The notes: generated by a model from the sequence alone, not told the origin. A stretch of 41,912 bases of DNA from Anaerolineae bacterium (GCA_016931895.1 JAFGDY010000288.1:1-41912), one strand, 5' to 3'; shown: positions 32,885 through 41,678, counted from the first letter of the stretch. Made by a program: numbers and translations.

Positions 32885-33178
32885 ATGCCCCAGCCGAGCC
32901 ATATCCGAGATGTACGACTGATGCAGTATTTGCGTCTGTTCAGCAATGTGTTTAGTTTGCCCCAATGGAAGTACGTTGTGACAGTATTCCTGGGTTTATT
33001 GCACTGTGATGAACGGCGCACCCTGTCAGCTTTGTTACGCCAAGTGTTCACCAAGGTGACTATCTTTGGCTTGTGCTATTTTCTACGGACAGCCAAGTGG
33101 TCAGTGGAAGCGTTGACGACTGTCTGTCAGGCCCATTTCTATGCTCAAGTAGCTCCCTTGGCGGCCAAAGTCCATTGA
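32885..33178 (+). pseudogene. N-terminal fragment of a DDE-type transposase
   Basis: 98 residues from ATG 32885, which has GGAGGG six bases upstream. LQYLRLFSNVF-like start, VTVFLGLLHCDERRTLSALLRQVF and LCYFLRTAKWSVEAL resemble the helical N-terminal part of IS701/IS4-type transposases (family recalled, not searched). The frame stops at 33178 with no catalytic DDE region after it. Up to 33270 only short, stop-rich frames remain. It interrupts the row of membrane genes and marks past insertion here. Confidence 0.5.
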
Positions 33179-33277
33179 ACTCCTCGGCACAAAGCCCATC
33201 TCGCCTGATCATGCTAATGTTTTCCCCTCTGATCATTTTGGTTTGGTCGGCAAATTAAAGTGGTCCTGAAACCCAGA

Positions 33278-33306
33278 TTGCAAAATTAGATAAAACGAGT
33301 TATACT
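33278..33306 (+). promoter_or_regulatory. Candidate promoter of the M50-like gene
   Basis: TTGCAA at 33278-33283, 17-base spacer, TATACT at 33301-33306, 45 bases before the ATG. The downstream gene therefore probably has its own transcript. Confidence 0.55.
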
Positions 33307-33351
33307 TAACATAATACAGAGCGTTTTTGCCTGATTTGGGAGAAATTAGGT

Positions 33352-34056
33352 ATGGAGGAGGTTAACGTCTTTGCCCCACTCAATATGGAGGCAGTCGTCG
33401 TTCTGGCGGCGGCCATTGTGGCCGGGATAGTGCTGGCCTTTACTTTATTCGCTCCCTTTGATCGCCTTTTTACCACCATTCATGAGTTAGGTCATGTTTT
33501 TGCCGCTATACTCACCGGGGGTGAAGTGAAGGGCTTTGAAGTCCACTTTAGAAGCAAAGGCAGCCAGAAAGGGGTAACAAATTTTGAGAAGGGAGACCCT
33601 CATTATATCATTCCGGCAGGGTATATGGCCACCGCAATTTTCACCACAGGATTGACCTTGGTGAGTGGCTTGCCGTACCTTGCGCCTTACGCTGTGAGTT
33701 TTTTAGGTATTTTGTTGATTTTTAGCGTTTTGCGTCATGGCCGATCTCTATCAACGGCAATTATCGGGCTGGCCTTGGGCACCGGATTCATTTGGGTGGC
33801 CTGGAATAGTGCATTGATCTGGTCAGTCTTTTTACTTTACTTACTCGCTGTCATAGGCATAGTGGTAGCTATTCGTGACTCGCGGACAATAACCCACCTG
33901 GCCCGCTTTGATCCCGCAGGTATCCACGATGCCGCTCAAATGGCCAAACTCACCGGCCGGTCGGCAAAATTTTGGGCTGCCGCCTGGTCCATCACAACGT
34001 TTTTGATGATAGCCGTAGCTCTCTGGTTTACCTGGCTGCGTCATTTATCCGCGTGA
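33352..34056 (+). CDS. M50B-like membrane metalloprotease homologue
   Basis: 234 residues with about six membrane helices. HELGH (H44, E45, H48) in FTTIHELGHVFAAILTGGEVKGFEVHF is the zinc motif of M50B-type intramembrane proteases, and the following TGG...V.GFE matches that family's strand region. A third ligand is not obvious. Site-2-type proteases often release regulators from the membrane, so a target among the neighbouring membrane proteins is possible but unproven. ATG 33352 lies just after ATTAGGT. The 3' end overlaps the convergent GNAT gene by 12 bases. The M50-like protein at 2833 is a second, only distantly similar HExxH membrane protein. Confidence 0.75.
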   Translation: MEEVNVFAPLNMEAVVVLAAAIVAGIVLAFTLFAPFDRLFTTIHELGHVFAAILTGGEVKGFEVHFRSKGSQKGVTNFEKGDPHYIIPAGYMATAIFTTGLTLVSGLPYLAPYAVSFLGILLIFSVLRHGRSLSTAIIGLALGTGFIWVAWNSALIWSVFLLYLLAVIGIVVAIRDSRTITHLARFDPAGIHDAAQMAKLTGRSAKFWAAAWSITTFLMIAVALWFTWLRHLSA

Positions 34057-34590
34057 ATTGTCCTCCTGGCCCATCCTCTCTTCTCTCAACAGCGAAAACC
34101 ATTCAATATCAAGATTCCGGCCTTTTAAGAATATTGCTTGCCTGGCAATCCCTTCGCTCTTGAAGCCGCATTTTTGGGCCACTTTTTTTGAAGCCGGATT
34201 GCCCACCACCACGCTCAATTGCAGCCGGTTGATCTTTTTGGTTTCAAACAAAAACTTGACCAACAACGACAACGCTTCGGTCATGCATCCTTTGTTTCGA
34301 CTGGCCCGGTCAAAAAGGATGTAGCCAATTTCAAGCCCGTCAAAATACGGCACGGATTTGAAATACCAAATGCTACCCAATATTTTGTCCTTTTTATTGA
34401 CAATCACCAACCGGCCAAAATTCTCACTCCAAAAGCCATGTTCGGCAAAATCCTTTTTGAAGGCCGGTTGAGCCGTCAGGAAAACCGGAAAATAATCCCC
34501 CCTGTTCTCGATATCCGACCAAAAATTGAACAAAATGTCCAAATCTTTCTCTTGAATCACGCGTAAGTTGATTTTGTCGCCTTTAATCAT
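34045..34590 (-). CDS. GNAT-family N-acetyltransferase
   Basis: 181 residues from ATG 34590, preceded by AAGGAGAA; the open frame runs far upstream through a repeat and is not coding there. The fold is the RimJ/RimL-like GNAT type: INLRVIQEKDLDILFNFWSD at the start, LEIGYILFDRASRNKGCMTEALSLLVKFLF with the acetyl-CoA pyrophosphate loop region (Arg-Asn-Lys-Gly), and the late strand NRLQLSVVVGNPASKKVAQKCGFKSEG. Members acetylate protein N-termini or small amines; the substrate here is unknown. It overlaps the convergent M50-like gene by 12 bases. Confidence 0.88.
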   Translation of the reverse strand: MIKGDKINLRVIQEKDLDILFNFWSDIENRGDYFPVFLTAQPAFKKDFAEHGFWSENFGRLVIVNKKDKILGSIWYFKSVPYFDGLEIGYILFDRASRNKGCMTEALSLLVKFLFETKKINRLQLSVVVGNPASKKVAQKCGFKSEGIARQAIFLKGRNLDIEWFSLLREERMGQEDNSRG

Positions 34591-34701
34591 TGGTAATGTT
34601 CTCCTTGCTGACGAAAAATTCAGTGTTTTTGGCTGGCAAGGTATGGTATGGCCTTCAGCCTGGTTTGTCAAAGCCAAAGCCGAGATTTGCTCTATATCTT
34701 T

Positions 34702-34831
34702 GACAAGACCTCCGATGCCGGGTGTGTCCAGAATTTTAGGAAAGCACAGGGGGAAATTTGGGGGGATACCCCCTACACCGCCCGGTCCTCCTAAAATATC
34801 GGACAGACCCTCCGATGCCGGAGGTCTTGAC
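34702..34831. repeat. Long imperfect inverted repeat, MITE-like
   Basis: The left arm (34702-34740, GACAAGACCTCCG...AATTTTAGG) matches the reverse complement of the right arm (34790-34831, CCTAAAATAT...GGAGGTCTTGAC) with a few differences. TCCGATGCCGG occurs in both arms in direct orientation. The centre holds GGGGGATACCCCC. It lies between divergent genes and carries no reading frame. Confidence 0.75.
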
Positions 34832-34884
34832 ATTACCTTGGAAAGAACGTATATTAGGGCATCGTTGCTGAAGGGAGTCAGTCG

Positions 34885-36345
34885 GTGACCACGCCCACTC
34901 AACAATCCGTCCCCCAGCGAGACCTGGCCTGGCAGATAATGCGGGCCGCCCTGCAAGCCGTTGACCCGGCTCAAGCCGTTCGCCGGTGCCTGCATCTCAC
35001 CGAAAACAACCTGATCGTTTCAGACCCCCACGGCCCTGAACAAACTTACCATCTGGCCGACTTCGACCGGGTATTGGTTGTGGGCGGGGGCAAAGCCGGG
35101 GCGCCAATGGCCGCTGCGGCGGCAGAGGTTTTGGGCGACTACCTATCCGGCGGCGTGGTGCTGGTCAAACATAAACACACCCTGGCCGACCCCACCGCTA
35201 CCGGCCTCATCGAAATTATCGAGGCCGGCCATCCCCTGCCCGACCAGGCCGGTGTGCGTGGGGCGCAAAAGATCATTGATTTGCTGCACAGCGCCACCGC
35301 CCGTCACCTGGTGCTGTGTCTTATCTCCGGTGGCGGTTCGGCGCTGCTGACCGCGCCGGTAGCGGGTGTTTCTTTGGCCGATTTGCAGGCGCTGACCCAA
35401 ATTCTGCTGGCCTGCGGCGCCCCTATCCATCAAATCAACACCGTGCGCAAGCACCTCTCGCGGCTCAAGGGCGGGCAGTTGGCGCGATGGGCCGCCCCGG
35501 CCACAGTGGTCAGCCTTATCCTGTCCGACGTGGTGGGCGACCCCCTGGACGTGATTGCCTCCGGCCCCACCGTGCCCGACCCCACTACTTTTGCCGACGC
35601 CTGGACTGTGTTGACGCGCTATCGGGTAGAGAACGACATCCCGGCGGCCATCGGGCGCCATCTTACCGCCGGACTTAGCGGCCAACTGGCCGACACCCCC
35701 AAACCCGGCGCTCCCGTTTTTGACCGGGTGCAAAACATTATTGTGGGCAGCAACCGGCTGGCGGCCCGCGCTGCGGCTGACACTGCCGAAAAGCTGGGCT
35801 TTGACCTGGTATTGCTGACAACGTTTAGCGAGGGTGAAGCGCGGGAGGTAGGGCGAGTGGTGGCGGGCCTGGCCAAAGGTTTGGCTCGCGGCGAAACCAT
35901 GCATCCGGCAGGCAGGCCAATTGCTAAACCCGCCTGTTTGATTTTGGGAGGAGAAACAACGGTAACGTTACGGGGCAACGGCCAGGGAGGGCGCAATCAA
36001 GAAATGGCCCTGGCTGCGGCCCTGGCTCTGACCGGTTGGGACAACGTCCTTATTGCTTGCCTGGCCACCGACGGCACCGACGGCCCCACCGACGCGGCCG
36101 GCGCTTTTGCCGATGGCACAACCGTGGCCCGCGCCGCCGCCTTGGGCCTGGACGCCGCAGATTTCCTGGCTCGCAACGACGCCTATCACTTTTTTGAACC
36201 GTTGGGCGATTTGATTATGACCGGGCCGACCCGGACGAATGTGAATGATTTGACGTTGATTTTAGTCGGCCGTAAGGAGAACTCAAATGAAAGCGATGAT
36301 TTTGAACGAATTGGGCAACCTGGCCGAAAACAACTCGCCCCTTGA
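34885..36345 (+). CDS. Glycerate 2-kinase (MOFRL family)
   Basis: 486 residues. This family phosphorylates D-glycerate to 2-phosphoglycerate, feeding glycolysis. The N-terminal domain has VLVVGGGKAGAPMAAAAAEVL, LIEIIEAGHPLPDQAG and LISGGGSALL. The MOFRL C-terminal domain has CLILGGETTVTL.GNGQGGRNQEMALAAAL and LIACLATDGTDGPTDAAGAF. The start is GTG 34885 with GGGAG upstream. The family normally ends near LTLILVG, but here the frame continues about 20 residues and overlaps the start of the alcohol dehydrogenase by 59 bases. The extension (KENSNESDDFER...) is read in another frame over the downstream ribosome site and is likely non-functional. Probably co-transcribed with that gene. Confidence 0.92.
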   Translation: MTTPTQQSVPQRDLAWQIMRAALQAVDPAQAVRRCLHLTENNLIVSDPHGPEQTYHLADFDRVLVVGGGKAGAPMAAAAAEVLGDYLSGGVVLVKHKHTLADPTATGLIEIIEAGHPLPDQAGVRGAQKIIDLLHSATARHLVLCLISGGGSALLTAPVAGVSLADLQALTQILLACGAPIHQINTVRKHLSRLKGGQLARWAAPATVVSLILSDVVGDPLDVIASGPTVPDPTTFADAWTVLTRYRVENDIPAAIGRHLTAGLSGQLADTPKPGAPVFDRVQNIIVGSNRLAARAAADTAEKLGFDLVLLTTFSEGEAREVGRVVAGLAKGLARGETMHPAGRPIAKPACLILGGETTVTLRGNGQGGRNQEMALAAALALTGWDNVLIACLATDGTDGPTDAAGAFADGTTVARAAALGLDAADFLARNDAYHFFEPLGDLIMTGPTRTNVNDLTLILVGRKENSNESDDFERIGQPGRKQLAP

Positions 36346-37315
36346 ACTAACCGACCTGCCTGATCCCCTTCCCGGCGAAAAGGAAATTTTGGTGAAAGTT
36401 TTGGCCTGCGGCGTATGCCACACCGAGTTGGACGAAATTGAAGGCCGCACTCCGCCGCCGCAGTTGCCCGTTGTTTTGGGCCATCAGGTGGTGGGCCGTG
36501 TGGTAGAAATGGGCCGGGCCGCCCAAAAACACAAGGTCGGCGATAGAGTGGGCATTGCCTGGATTTACTCCAGTTGCGGGCGGTGCCGGTTCTGTCAAAC
36601 CGGGCAAGAGAATCTATGCCCCAATTTTAAGGCCACCGGCCGGGATGCCAACGGTGGTTATGCCGAGTATATAACCGTGCCGGAAGACTTTGCCTATCCT
36701 ATCCCCCCAACCTTTTCTGATCTTGGAGCGGCGCCGTTGTTATGCGCCGGAGCCGTGGGTTATCGTTCGCTCCGGCTGGCTGGCCTGCAAGATGGACAGA
36801 ATTTGGGATTCACCGGCTTTGGCGCGTCGGCGCACCTGGTTTTGCCGATGGCGCGGCACCGCTATCCGCGGGCCAAAATATTTGTGTTTGCCCGCAATCC
36901 CAAAGAGCGAGAATTTGCCCGGGAACTGGGCGCGGTGTGGGCCGGTGATACAGCCGAAAAAGCGCCCGAAAAGTTGAACGCCATCATAGATACCACGCCC
37001 GTGTGGAAACCGGTGGTAGAAGCCCTAAAGAACCTGGCCCCGGGAGGCAGGCTGGTGATCAACGCCATTCGTAAGGAAGATGGAGACAAAGAATACCTGT
37101 TGCGGCTGGATTATTCCACTCACCTGTGGCTGGAAAAAGAGATCAAAAGCGTGGCCAATGTAACCCGGCGTGACGTGCAAGAATGTTTGCAACTGGCCGC
37201 CGAGATACCGCTCAAACCGACGGTGGAGCAGTTCCCGTTGGCAGAAGCCAACCAGGCTCTGCTTGAACTCAAAACGCAAAAAATCCGGGGGGCAAAAGTT
37301 TTACAAATTGGTTGA
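36287..37315 (+). CDS. Zinc-dependent alcohol dehydrogenase (MDR superfamily)
   Basis: 342 residues. NAD(P)-dependent oxidation of an alcohol or reduction of an aldehyde. The catalytic zinc ligands are in ACGVCHTELDE and GHQVVG; Gln replaces the usual Glu of GHE, as in a known subgroup. The structural zinc site is CGRCRFCQTGQENLC. The Rossmann region has LGFTGFGASAHLVLPMARHRYP. The C-terminus matches ANQALLELKTQKIRGAKVLQI. ATG 36287 has AAGGAG upstream, inside the 3' end of the glycerate kinase frame. The dispersed repeat at 37371 follows the gene. Confidence 0.93.
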   Translation: MKAMILNELGNLAENNSPLELTDLPDPLPGEKEILVKVLACGVCHTELDEIEGRTPPPQLPVVLGHQVVGRVVEMGRAAQKHKVGDRVGIAWIYSSCGRCRFCQTGQENLCPNFKATGRDANGGYAEYITVPEDFAYPIPPTFSDLGAAPLLCAGAVGYRSLRLAGLQDGQNLGFTGFGASAHLVLPMARHRYPRAKIFVFARNPKEREFARELGAVWAGDTAEKAPEKLNAIIDTTPVWKPVVEALKNLAPGGRLVINAIRKEDGDKEYLLRLDYSTHLWLEKEIKSVANVTRRDVQECLQLAAEIPLKPTVEQFPLAEANQALLELKTQKIRGAKVLQIG

Positions 37316-37370
37316 GCCGCCCTTGGCCAAATTCAGCATGATCTACCGATCAAAATTGACCTCTCAGAAG

Positions 37371-37493
37371 CTGTCTGAAAAGCATGTCATTTTGAGGCCA
37401 TAGGCCGAGAAATCCCTGGAATCTCGCCGGAAAACTTCACGCCGTAGAGATTTCTCGCTACGCTCGAAATGACATGTTGGGCTTTTCAGACAG
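37371..37493. repeat. Dispersed palindromic repeat, copy 2, with 13-bp terminal inverted repeats
   Basis: CTGTCTGAAAAGC (37371-37383) and GCTTTTCAGACAG (37481-37493) are perfect terminal inverted repeats. Inside, ATGTCATTTTGAG and CTCGAAATGACAT form nested arms. Copy 1 lies at 10891-11014 in the opposite orientation. No coding capacity, so it is MITE-like. Confidence 0.88.
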
Positions 37494-37520
37494 GCTCTCA
37501 GGCCGGTAACATTCAAGCTC

Positions 37521-37549
37521 TTGACAAAATAGAAAGAGTGGAATATAAT
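37521..37549 (+). promoter_or_regulatory. Consensus promoter of the TetR gene
   Basis: TTGACA (37521-37526), exactly 17 bases, TATAAT (37544-37549): a full match to the housekeeping consensus, 43 bases before the ATG at 37593. A regulator often represses its own such promoter. I see no clear palindromic operator. Confidence 0.85.
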
Positions 37550-37592
37550 ATGGGTGACTGCCCACCCACTATTAATAATCAAAGGAGACCCC

Positions 37593-38219
37593 ATGCCCCG
37601 TTTATCCACCGCCGTAAGAGACGACGTTTTAACCGAAACCCGGCAACAACTCCTGGCCGCCGCCGCCGTGGAATTTGCCGACAAAGGCTTTGCCAGCGCC
37701 AATATTAACCATATTTCCACGGCAGCCGGTTTTGCCAAAGGCACCATCTATAATTATTTCTCCAGCAAACGGGCGCTGATGCTGGCCCTGATTGACGAAA
37801 TTGCGGCTACCCATACTAATTTCATTATGGCCCAGGTTGAAACTGCCCCAAACCCCACTCAACGTTTGCAACGCTTCTTCAGCGCCGGTTTCACCTTTGT
37901 TGAACAACATTCCGTGCAGGCGCGGCTGGCCATTAACGTGGTCTATGGCCACGACGACGAATTCAAACAGCGTATCTATCAAGCCTACCAGCCGCTGTTC
38001 ACTTTGCTGATTGAGGGCATTGTGGGCGACGGCATAACCCAGGGTGACTTCAAACATGTAGACCCGAATCTAACCGCGGCCCTGCTGATGAGCATTTACC
38101 TGGGCAGTTGTTCGTTATTGGACTCAGTAGGCAAAATTTGGTTCGACCCCGACCAGATTGTGATCTTTGTGATGGAAGGGCTGCGGCAACCGAATGGCCG
38201 CTATGAAGACCAGGAGTGA
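37593..38219 (+). CDS. TetR/AcrR-family transcriptional regulator
   Basis: 208 residues. The start is ATG 37593 with AAAGGAGA; an upstream GTG at 37554 falls at the expected transcript start and is rejected. The N-terminal helix-turn-helix domain (about 10-58) reads LLAAAAVEFADKGFASANINHISTAAGFAKGTIYNYFSSKRALML, a textbook TetR signature. The C-terminal ligand-binding domain is helical and diverse. It lies five bases upstream of a broken gene, which may have been its regulated partner. The ligand is unknown. Confidence 0.94.
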   Translation: MPRLSTAVRDDVLTETRQQLLAAAAVEFADKGFASANINHISTAAGFAKGTIYNYFSSKRALMLALIDEIAATHTNFIMAQVETAPNPTQRLQRFFSAGFTFVEQHSVQARLAINVVYGHDDEFKQRIYQAYQPLFTLLIEGIVGDGITQGDFKHVDPNLTAALLMSIYLGSCSLLDSVGKIWFDPDQIVIFVMEGLRQPNGRYEDQE

Positions 38220-38224
38220 GTGCA

Positions 38225-38696
<472 letters not shown>

Positions 38697-38770
38697 AAAT
38701 CACGGCAAGGGGGTGGGCATAGGTATGCGGCCTTATATAGTTTTTCAGAAAAAGAATTTGAGCCTCTGTC

Positions 38771-38805
38771 GGGTGGCGAGAGGGCACAATGCCCTCCTCC
38801 CACCC
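38771..38805. terminator. Strong compound hairpin between convergent genes
   Basis: GGGTGG (38771-38776) pairs with CCACCC (38800-38805), a 3x3 internal loop follows, then GAGGGCA (38780-38786) pairs with TGCCCTC (38790-38796) around CAA. It lies eight bases from the stop of the minus-strand SRPBCC gene. There is no good T-tract, so a REP-like role is the alternative to termination. Confidence 0.55.
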
Positions 38806-38812
38806 TAAAACA

Positions 38813-39664
38813 TTATCTGAACATCTGTAGTAACCCTCCAATAGTCACAACGACGAGCAGCAATAGAATCAAACTGTATTTAGGTCGCGGCTCGAAAATC
38901 AAAAGAGGCCAAAGCCAAATAACGCCATAGACGGCTGCAAGCAAAGTGGCTTGGATATTTCTGCCTATAAAGATCATTATGATTATGCCAATGCCAGACA
39001 AAAAAACGCCCAAAAGCCATAAATTATCTGAAGTTGAAGATAAGCGAACCCCAGCACCCGCTTCGGCCTGGGCCTTAAACCCCATCAGCATTCTTCTTTC
39101 CATGATATAATGCAATGGCCTTCCAATAAAATCACCAATTATACTCTTCAGATTTGGCAATTCCTGCCCATGGGTGCGTACGATCAAACGAGTTTGCTTT
39201 GAATTGATCTTCTTCAAAACAAAAGCCCCCCAATCTTTTAAAACAAACGATTGTCCAGGTTCAACCGCTACTACCGGAAAATTATATTTTATTAGGCTCT
39301 TGGATTCATCGAGCGATGCTGGCACAATACGCCCCACTTTCATTTCTTGAAATTCTGGTTCTACATCTCCCTTGCGGAACTCATATCCTAATGCCTTTTC
39401 GATAAAAGAGTAACTGAAAAATCCTCCCCGGTCCGCCCCCAGTTGAACCAGCCATTTCCAAACTTCAGAAATTGGCGCATTTATAGTTATCGCCCGAGTG
39501 GCGCTTATATATGGGGCTAAACTATCTCCCACTAACGGCATTTTTACTTCATTTTTAGATGCGCCCCAAGTTAAGATTATGGGGCGCAGAAAAACAGCAT
39601 ATACTATTATTTGAAGGCCAATAATAAATATAAGGATTAAAAAAGATTCCATTATATTTGACAT
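38813..39664 (-). CDS. SRPBCC-domain membrane protein
   Basis: 283 residues. An N-terminal TM helix (about 7-28) is followed by a START/SRPBCC-like domain (about 55-190): SATRAITINAPISEVWKWLVQLGADRGGFFSYSFIE, then GDVEPEFQEMKVGRIVPAS and FVLKDWGAFVLKKI. At least two more helices fill the C-terminal third. SRPBCC domains form a cavity for hydrophobic ligands; combined with membrane helices a lipid-related role is plausible, not shown. ATG 39664 is preceded by GGAG. The gene is A+T-rich compared with its surroundings, which may reflect acquisition. Confidence 0.75.
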   Translation of the reverse strand: MSNIMESFLILIFIIGLQIIVYAVFLRPIILTWGASKNEVKMPLVGDSLAPYISATRAITINAPISEVWKWLVQLGADRGGFFSYSFIEKALGYEFRKGDVEPEFQEMKVGRIVPASLDESKSLIKYNFPVVAVEPGQSFVLKDWGAFVLKKINSKQTRLIVRTHGQELPNLKSIIGDFIGRPLHYIMERRMLMGFKAQAEAGAGVRLSSTSDNLWLLGVFLSGIGIIIMIFIGRNIQATLLAAVYGVIWLWPLLIFEPRPKYSLILLLLVVVTIGGLLQMFR

Positions 39665-39690
39665 TGTTACTCCTCAGACTTCCAGAGTTT

Positions 39691-39812
39691 GTAATTATTC
39701 ACCTTGTCTCCCATGTCACTGCGAGCCAGAGGCGAAGCAGTCTCCATCCTGGCATTGGAGATTGCTTCGGACTGCGCCCTCGCAATGACATGCCAAGAAG
39801 GTGAATAGTTAC
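39691..39812. repeat. MITE-like repeat with nested inverted arms
   Basis: Outer arms: GTAATTATTCACCTT (39691-39705) against AAGGTGAATAGTTAC (39798-39812), one mismatch. Inner arms: ATGTCACTGCGAG and CTCGCAATGACAT. The inner GCGAAGCAGTCTCC / GGAGATTGCTTCGGACTGC is of a type I recall as a common dispersed repeat. It lies between two minus-strand genes. Confidence 0.8.
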
Positions 39813-39866
39813 CAGAGTTTTTTAAGGAGCGCGTAGGTTGGATTAAACGAAAGTGAAACCCAAAAG

Positions 39867-40808
39867 TCATCCGGTTTTCTGGTGGAACCAGTCCAGGGTT
39901 TGGCGGATAGCCTGGCGGTGGGGAGTCGGGTTGGCGACAAACGCCCTCTCGAACTTGCCGTGGTCCACAATGAACGCCTCCTCAAACTCGTACAGCATTT
40001 CTTTCATTTCACGTAATACTGGTACAAACAAAGCCAGGATAGAGACCATCACCTTCGGCATCACGCTGACCTTGAATGGTGTCCCTGCTTCCTCGAATAC
40101 CAGTTCAAGGAATTGGCGCGTAGTCAGTGTCTCGGCGTTGGGAATGTGCCAGACTTCACCCAATGCTTCGTCGTGTTCTCCAAGCGTCACTAGTCCTCTG
40201 CCAAAGTCCTCAATGTAAGTGTAGGTATGCGGCATATCCAGATTGCCAAACACACTGGCAGCTTTTCCTGACAGCGCCTGGGGGAACACCCGCTCTCCGA
40301 CGGCAGTGACCAGCGCACCCGGCCCGTAGAAGTCGGAACCGCGCCCGATCGTGGCTCTCACTTTGCCGCTAGTATGAGCTTCCATCAGAGTGGTTGCTAT
40401 CTGAGCACGGACGCGGCCTTTGCGCGTAGTGGCGACGTAGGGCAGGTCTTCGGTCATCGGCCCTGATACCGGGCCATACATATATAGGTTGTCGCCAAAG
40501 ACCAGTTTCGCATTGGCAGATGCTGCGCCTGCAATAATCCCATCCATAATGGCGGGCCAAAGTTCCACCCATTTGGTATAGTCCACGCCGATACAATTGT
40601 ACACTACACTGGCTTCTTTGCAGGCTTGACGAGCACTGGCGGGGTCACTGGCGTCAGCCTGTACAACTGCGACTCCGGCGGGTACCTTTGCCTGCCCTCG
40701 ACGGTTGACCATTCGAACTGGTTTGCCACATGCAACCAATTCACGCATCACCGCCAACCCCAGCGGGCCGGCGCCGAATACGACGTGTAGCTCAGAATTA
40801 ATGCTCAT
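39867..40808 (-). CDS. NAD(P)-dependent epimerase/dehydratase-like protein (atypical SDR)
   Basis: 313 residues. The Rossmann start is HVVFGAGPLGLAVMRELVACGKPVRMVNRRG. It continues with VVQADASDPASARQACKEASVVYNCIG, LVFGDNLYMYGPVSGPMTED and IGRGSDFYGPGAL, all typical of extended SDR proteins acting on nucleotide sugars or similar substrates. YTYIEDFGRGLVTL and VWHIPNAETLTTRQFLELVFEEAG are in the C-terminal half. The Tyr of the YxxxK catalytic motif is not obvious; LYMYGP is nearby. ATG 40808 follows GGAGAG. Substrate unknown. Confidence 0.88.
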   Translation of the reverse strand: MSINSELHVVFGAGPLGLAVMRELVACGKPVRMVNRRGQAKVPAGVAVVQADASDPASARQACKEASVVYNCIGVDYTKWVELWPAIMDGIIAGAASANAKLVFGDNLYMYGPVSGPMTEDLPYVATTRKGRVRAQIATTLMEAHTSGKVRATIGRGSDFYGPGALVTAVGERVFPQALSGKAASVFGNLDMPHTYTYIEDFGRGLVTLGEHDEALGEVWHIPNAETLTTRQFLELVFEEAGTPFKVSVMPKVMVSILALFVPVLREMKEMLYEFEEAFIVDHGKFERAFVANPTPHRQAIRQTLDWFHQKTG

Positions 40809-40823
40809 TGAGTCTCTCCTTTC

Positions 40824-40967
40824 GATTCACTACCCGACATTTGAGATGGCTACCCTCCCGCAGGTTCAAAAATCGTCTTGATTATGGGCCAAATCTCGTG
40901 ACCAGCGTGTAAAATGACCCAAAATTACTGCCTAACCTGCGGGAGGTTGAGAGTCGGGTAACGAATC
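40824..40967. repeat. Terminal-inverted-repeat element upstream of the epimerase gene
   Basis: GATTCACTACCCGAC (40824-40838) against GTCGGGTAACGAATC (40953-40967), and perfect CTCCCGCAGGTT (40855-40866) against AACCTGCGGGAG (40934-40945). The arms of about 43 bases enclose about 67 bases without a frame. It may separate the epimerase gene from its original promoter. Confidence 0.8.
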
Positions 40968-41012
40968 CTTTCGATAGAACATATCCGATTTTGACGAGCC
41001 GCATAATTTGTA

Positions 41013-41678
41013 TTAGACAGCTTCCTGGGCCGTCATGTCAGGCTCACTCATCTGAATATCATACGCCCGCCCGGTAAAAATCGTCAATAGCAGAGATAAG
41101 ATAGAAAAGTAAAAGCTGTTGAGGAACAAATCCGGGTTGTTCAGATCAAAAAAATACACCAGAATGACGGAGCCGATCGTCAAAAACACGCCGTTGATAA
41201 CCGCCACACCAAACACCCACGGCCATAACGCGGCCAGGAAACGCCGGGCATTTACGGGGAGATGTTGGCGCCACCAAGTTGCCGGCGCTCCAATGCCGAC
41301 CCCCGCCACCCCGGCCAGCATGCCAATCAGCGGCGGGCCGACCCCACCCCCCACCAACAGCAAAGCAATCGAAAGCAGCAGCAGCGTGCGCCCATAGCGC
41401 TTGTTGCGCCCCAATATCGCCCAGGCCACAATGGCCACGGAAATCAAGATGGTGAGAATCCCCGTGACCAAGAGATTGGGAACAATGGTCACGCCCGGCT
41501 CGCCGCCCATGTTGGTGGCAATCGGCCCCTGTGTCCATGAATTTACAAAGATACTATCCGGCTTTACATTGCCTTGCAGAACCTCGCCCACGCCGTGGGT
41601 GAGACCGCCCAGCCCTGCCAAAATACCAAATATCAAAGCTGTGCTTTTTGCCGCGCTGAAAGTGGTTTTGTTTTCCAT
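41013..41678 (-). CDS. Multi-pass membrane protein of unknown family
   Basis: 221 residues from ATG 41678, which follows AAAGGAGA; the frame extends ten codons upstream through the ribosome site. About six membrane helices: STALIFGILAGLGGLTHG, VPNLLVTGILTILISVAIVAWAI, LLLLSIALLLVGGGVGPPLIGMLAG, FLAALWPWVFGVAVINGVFLTIGSVILVYFF and FYFSILSLLLTIFTG. The outer loop between helices one and two holds the conserved-looking VNSWTQGPIATNMGGEPGV. No enzyme motif was seen, and I do not recognise the family. Confidence 0.75.
   Translation of the reverse strand: MENKTTFSAAKSTALIFGILAGLGGLTHGVGEVLQGNVKPDSIFVNSWTQGPIATNMGGEPGVTIVPNLLVTGILTILISVAIVAWAILGRNKRYGRTLLLLSIALLLVGGGVGPPLIGMLAGVAGVGIGAPATWWRQHLPVNARRFLAALWPWVFGVAVINGVFLTIGSVILVYFFDLNNPDLFLNSFYFSILSLLLTIFTGRAYDIQMSEPDMTAQEAV

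Noticed and set aside
34591-34995. N-terminal extension of the GNAT frame by 135 residues
   Set aside because: It runs through an inverted repeat and the divergent glycerate kinase start; ATG 34590 has a ribosome site and the family N-terminus.
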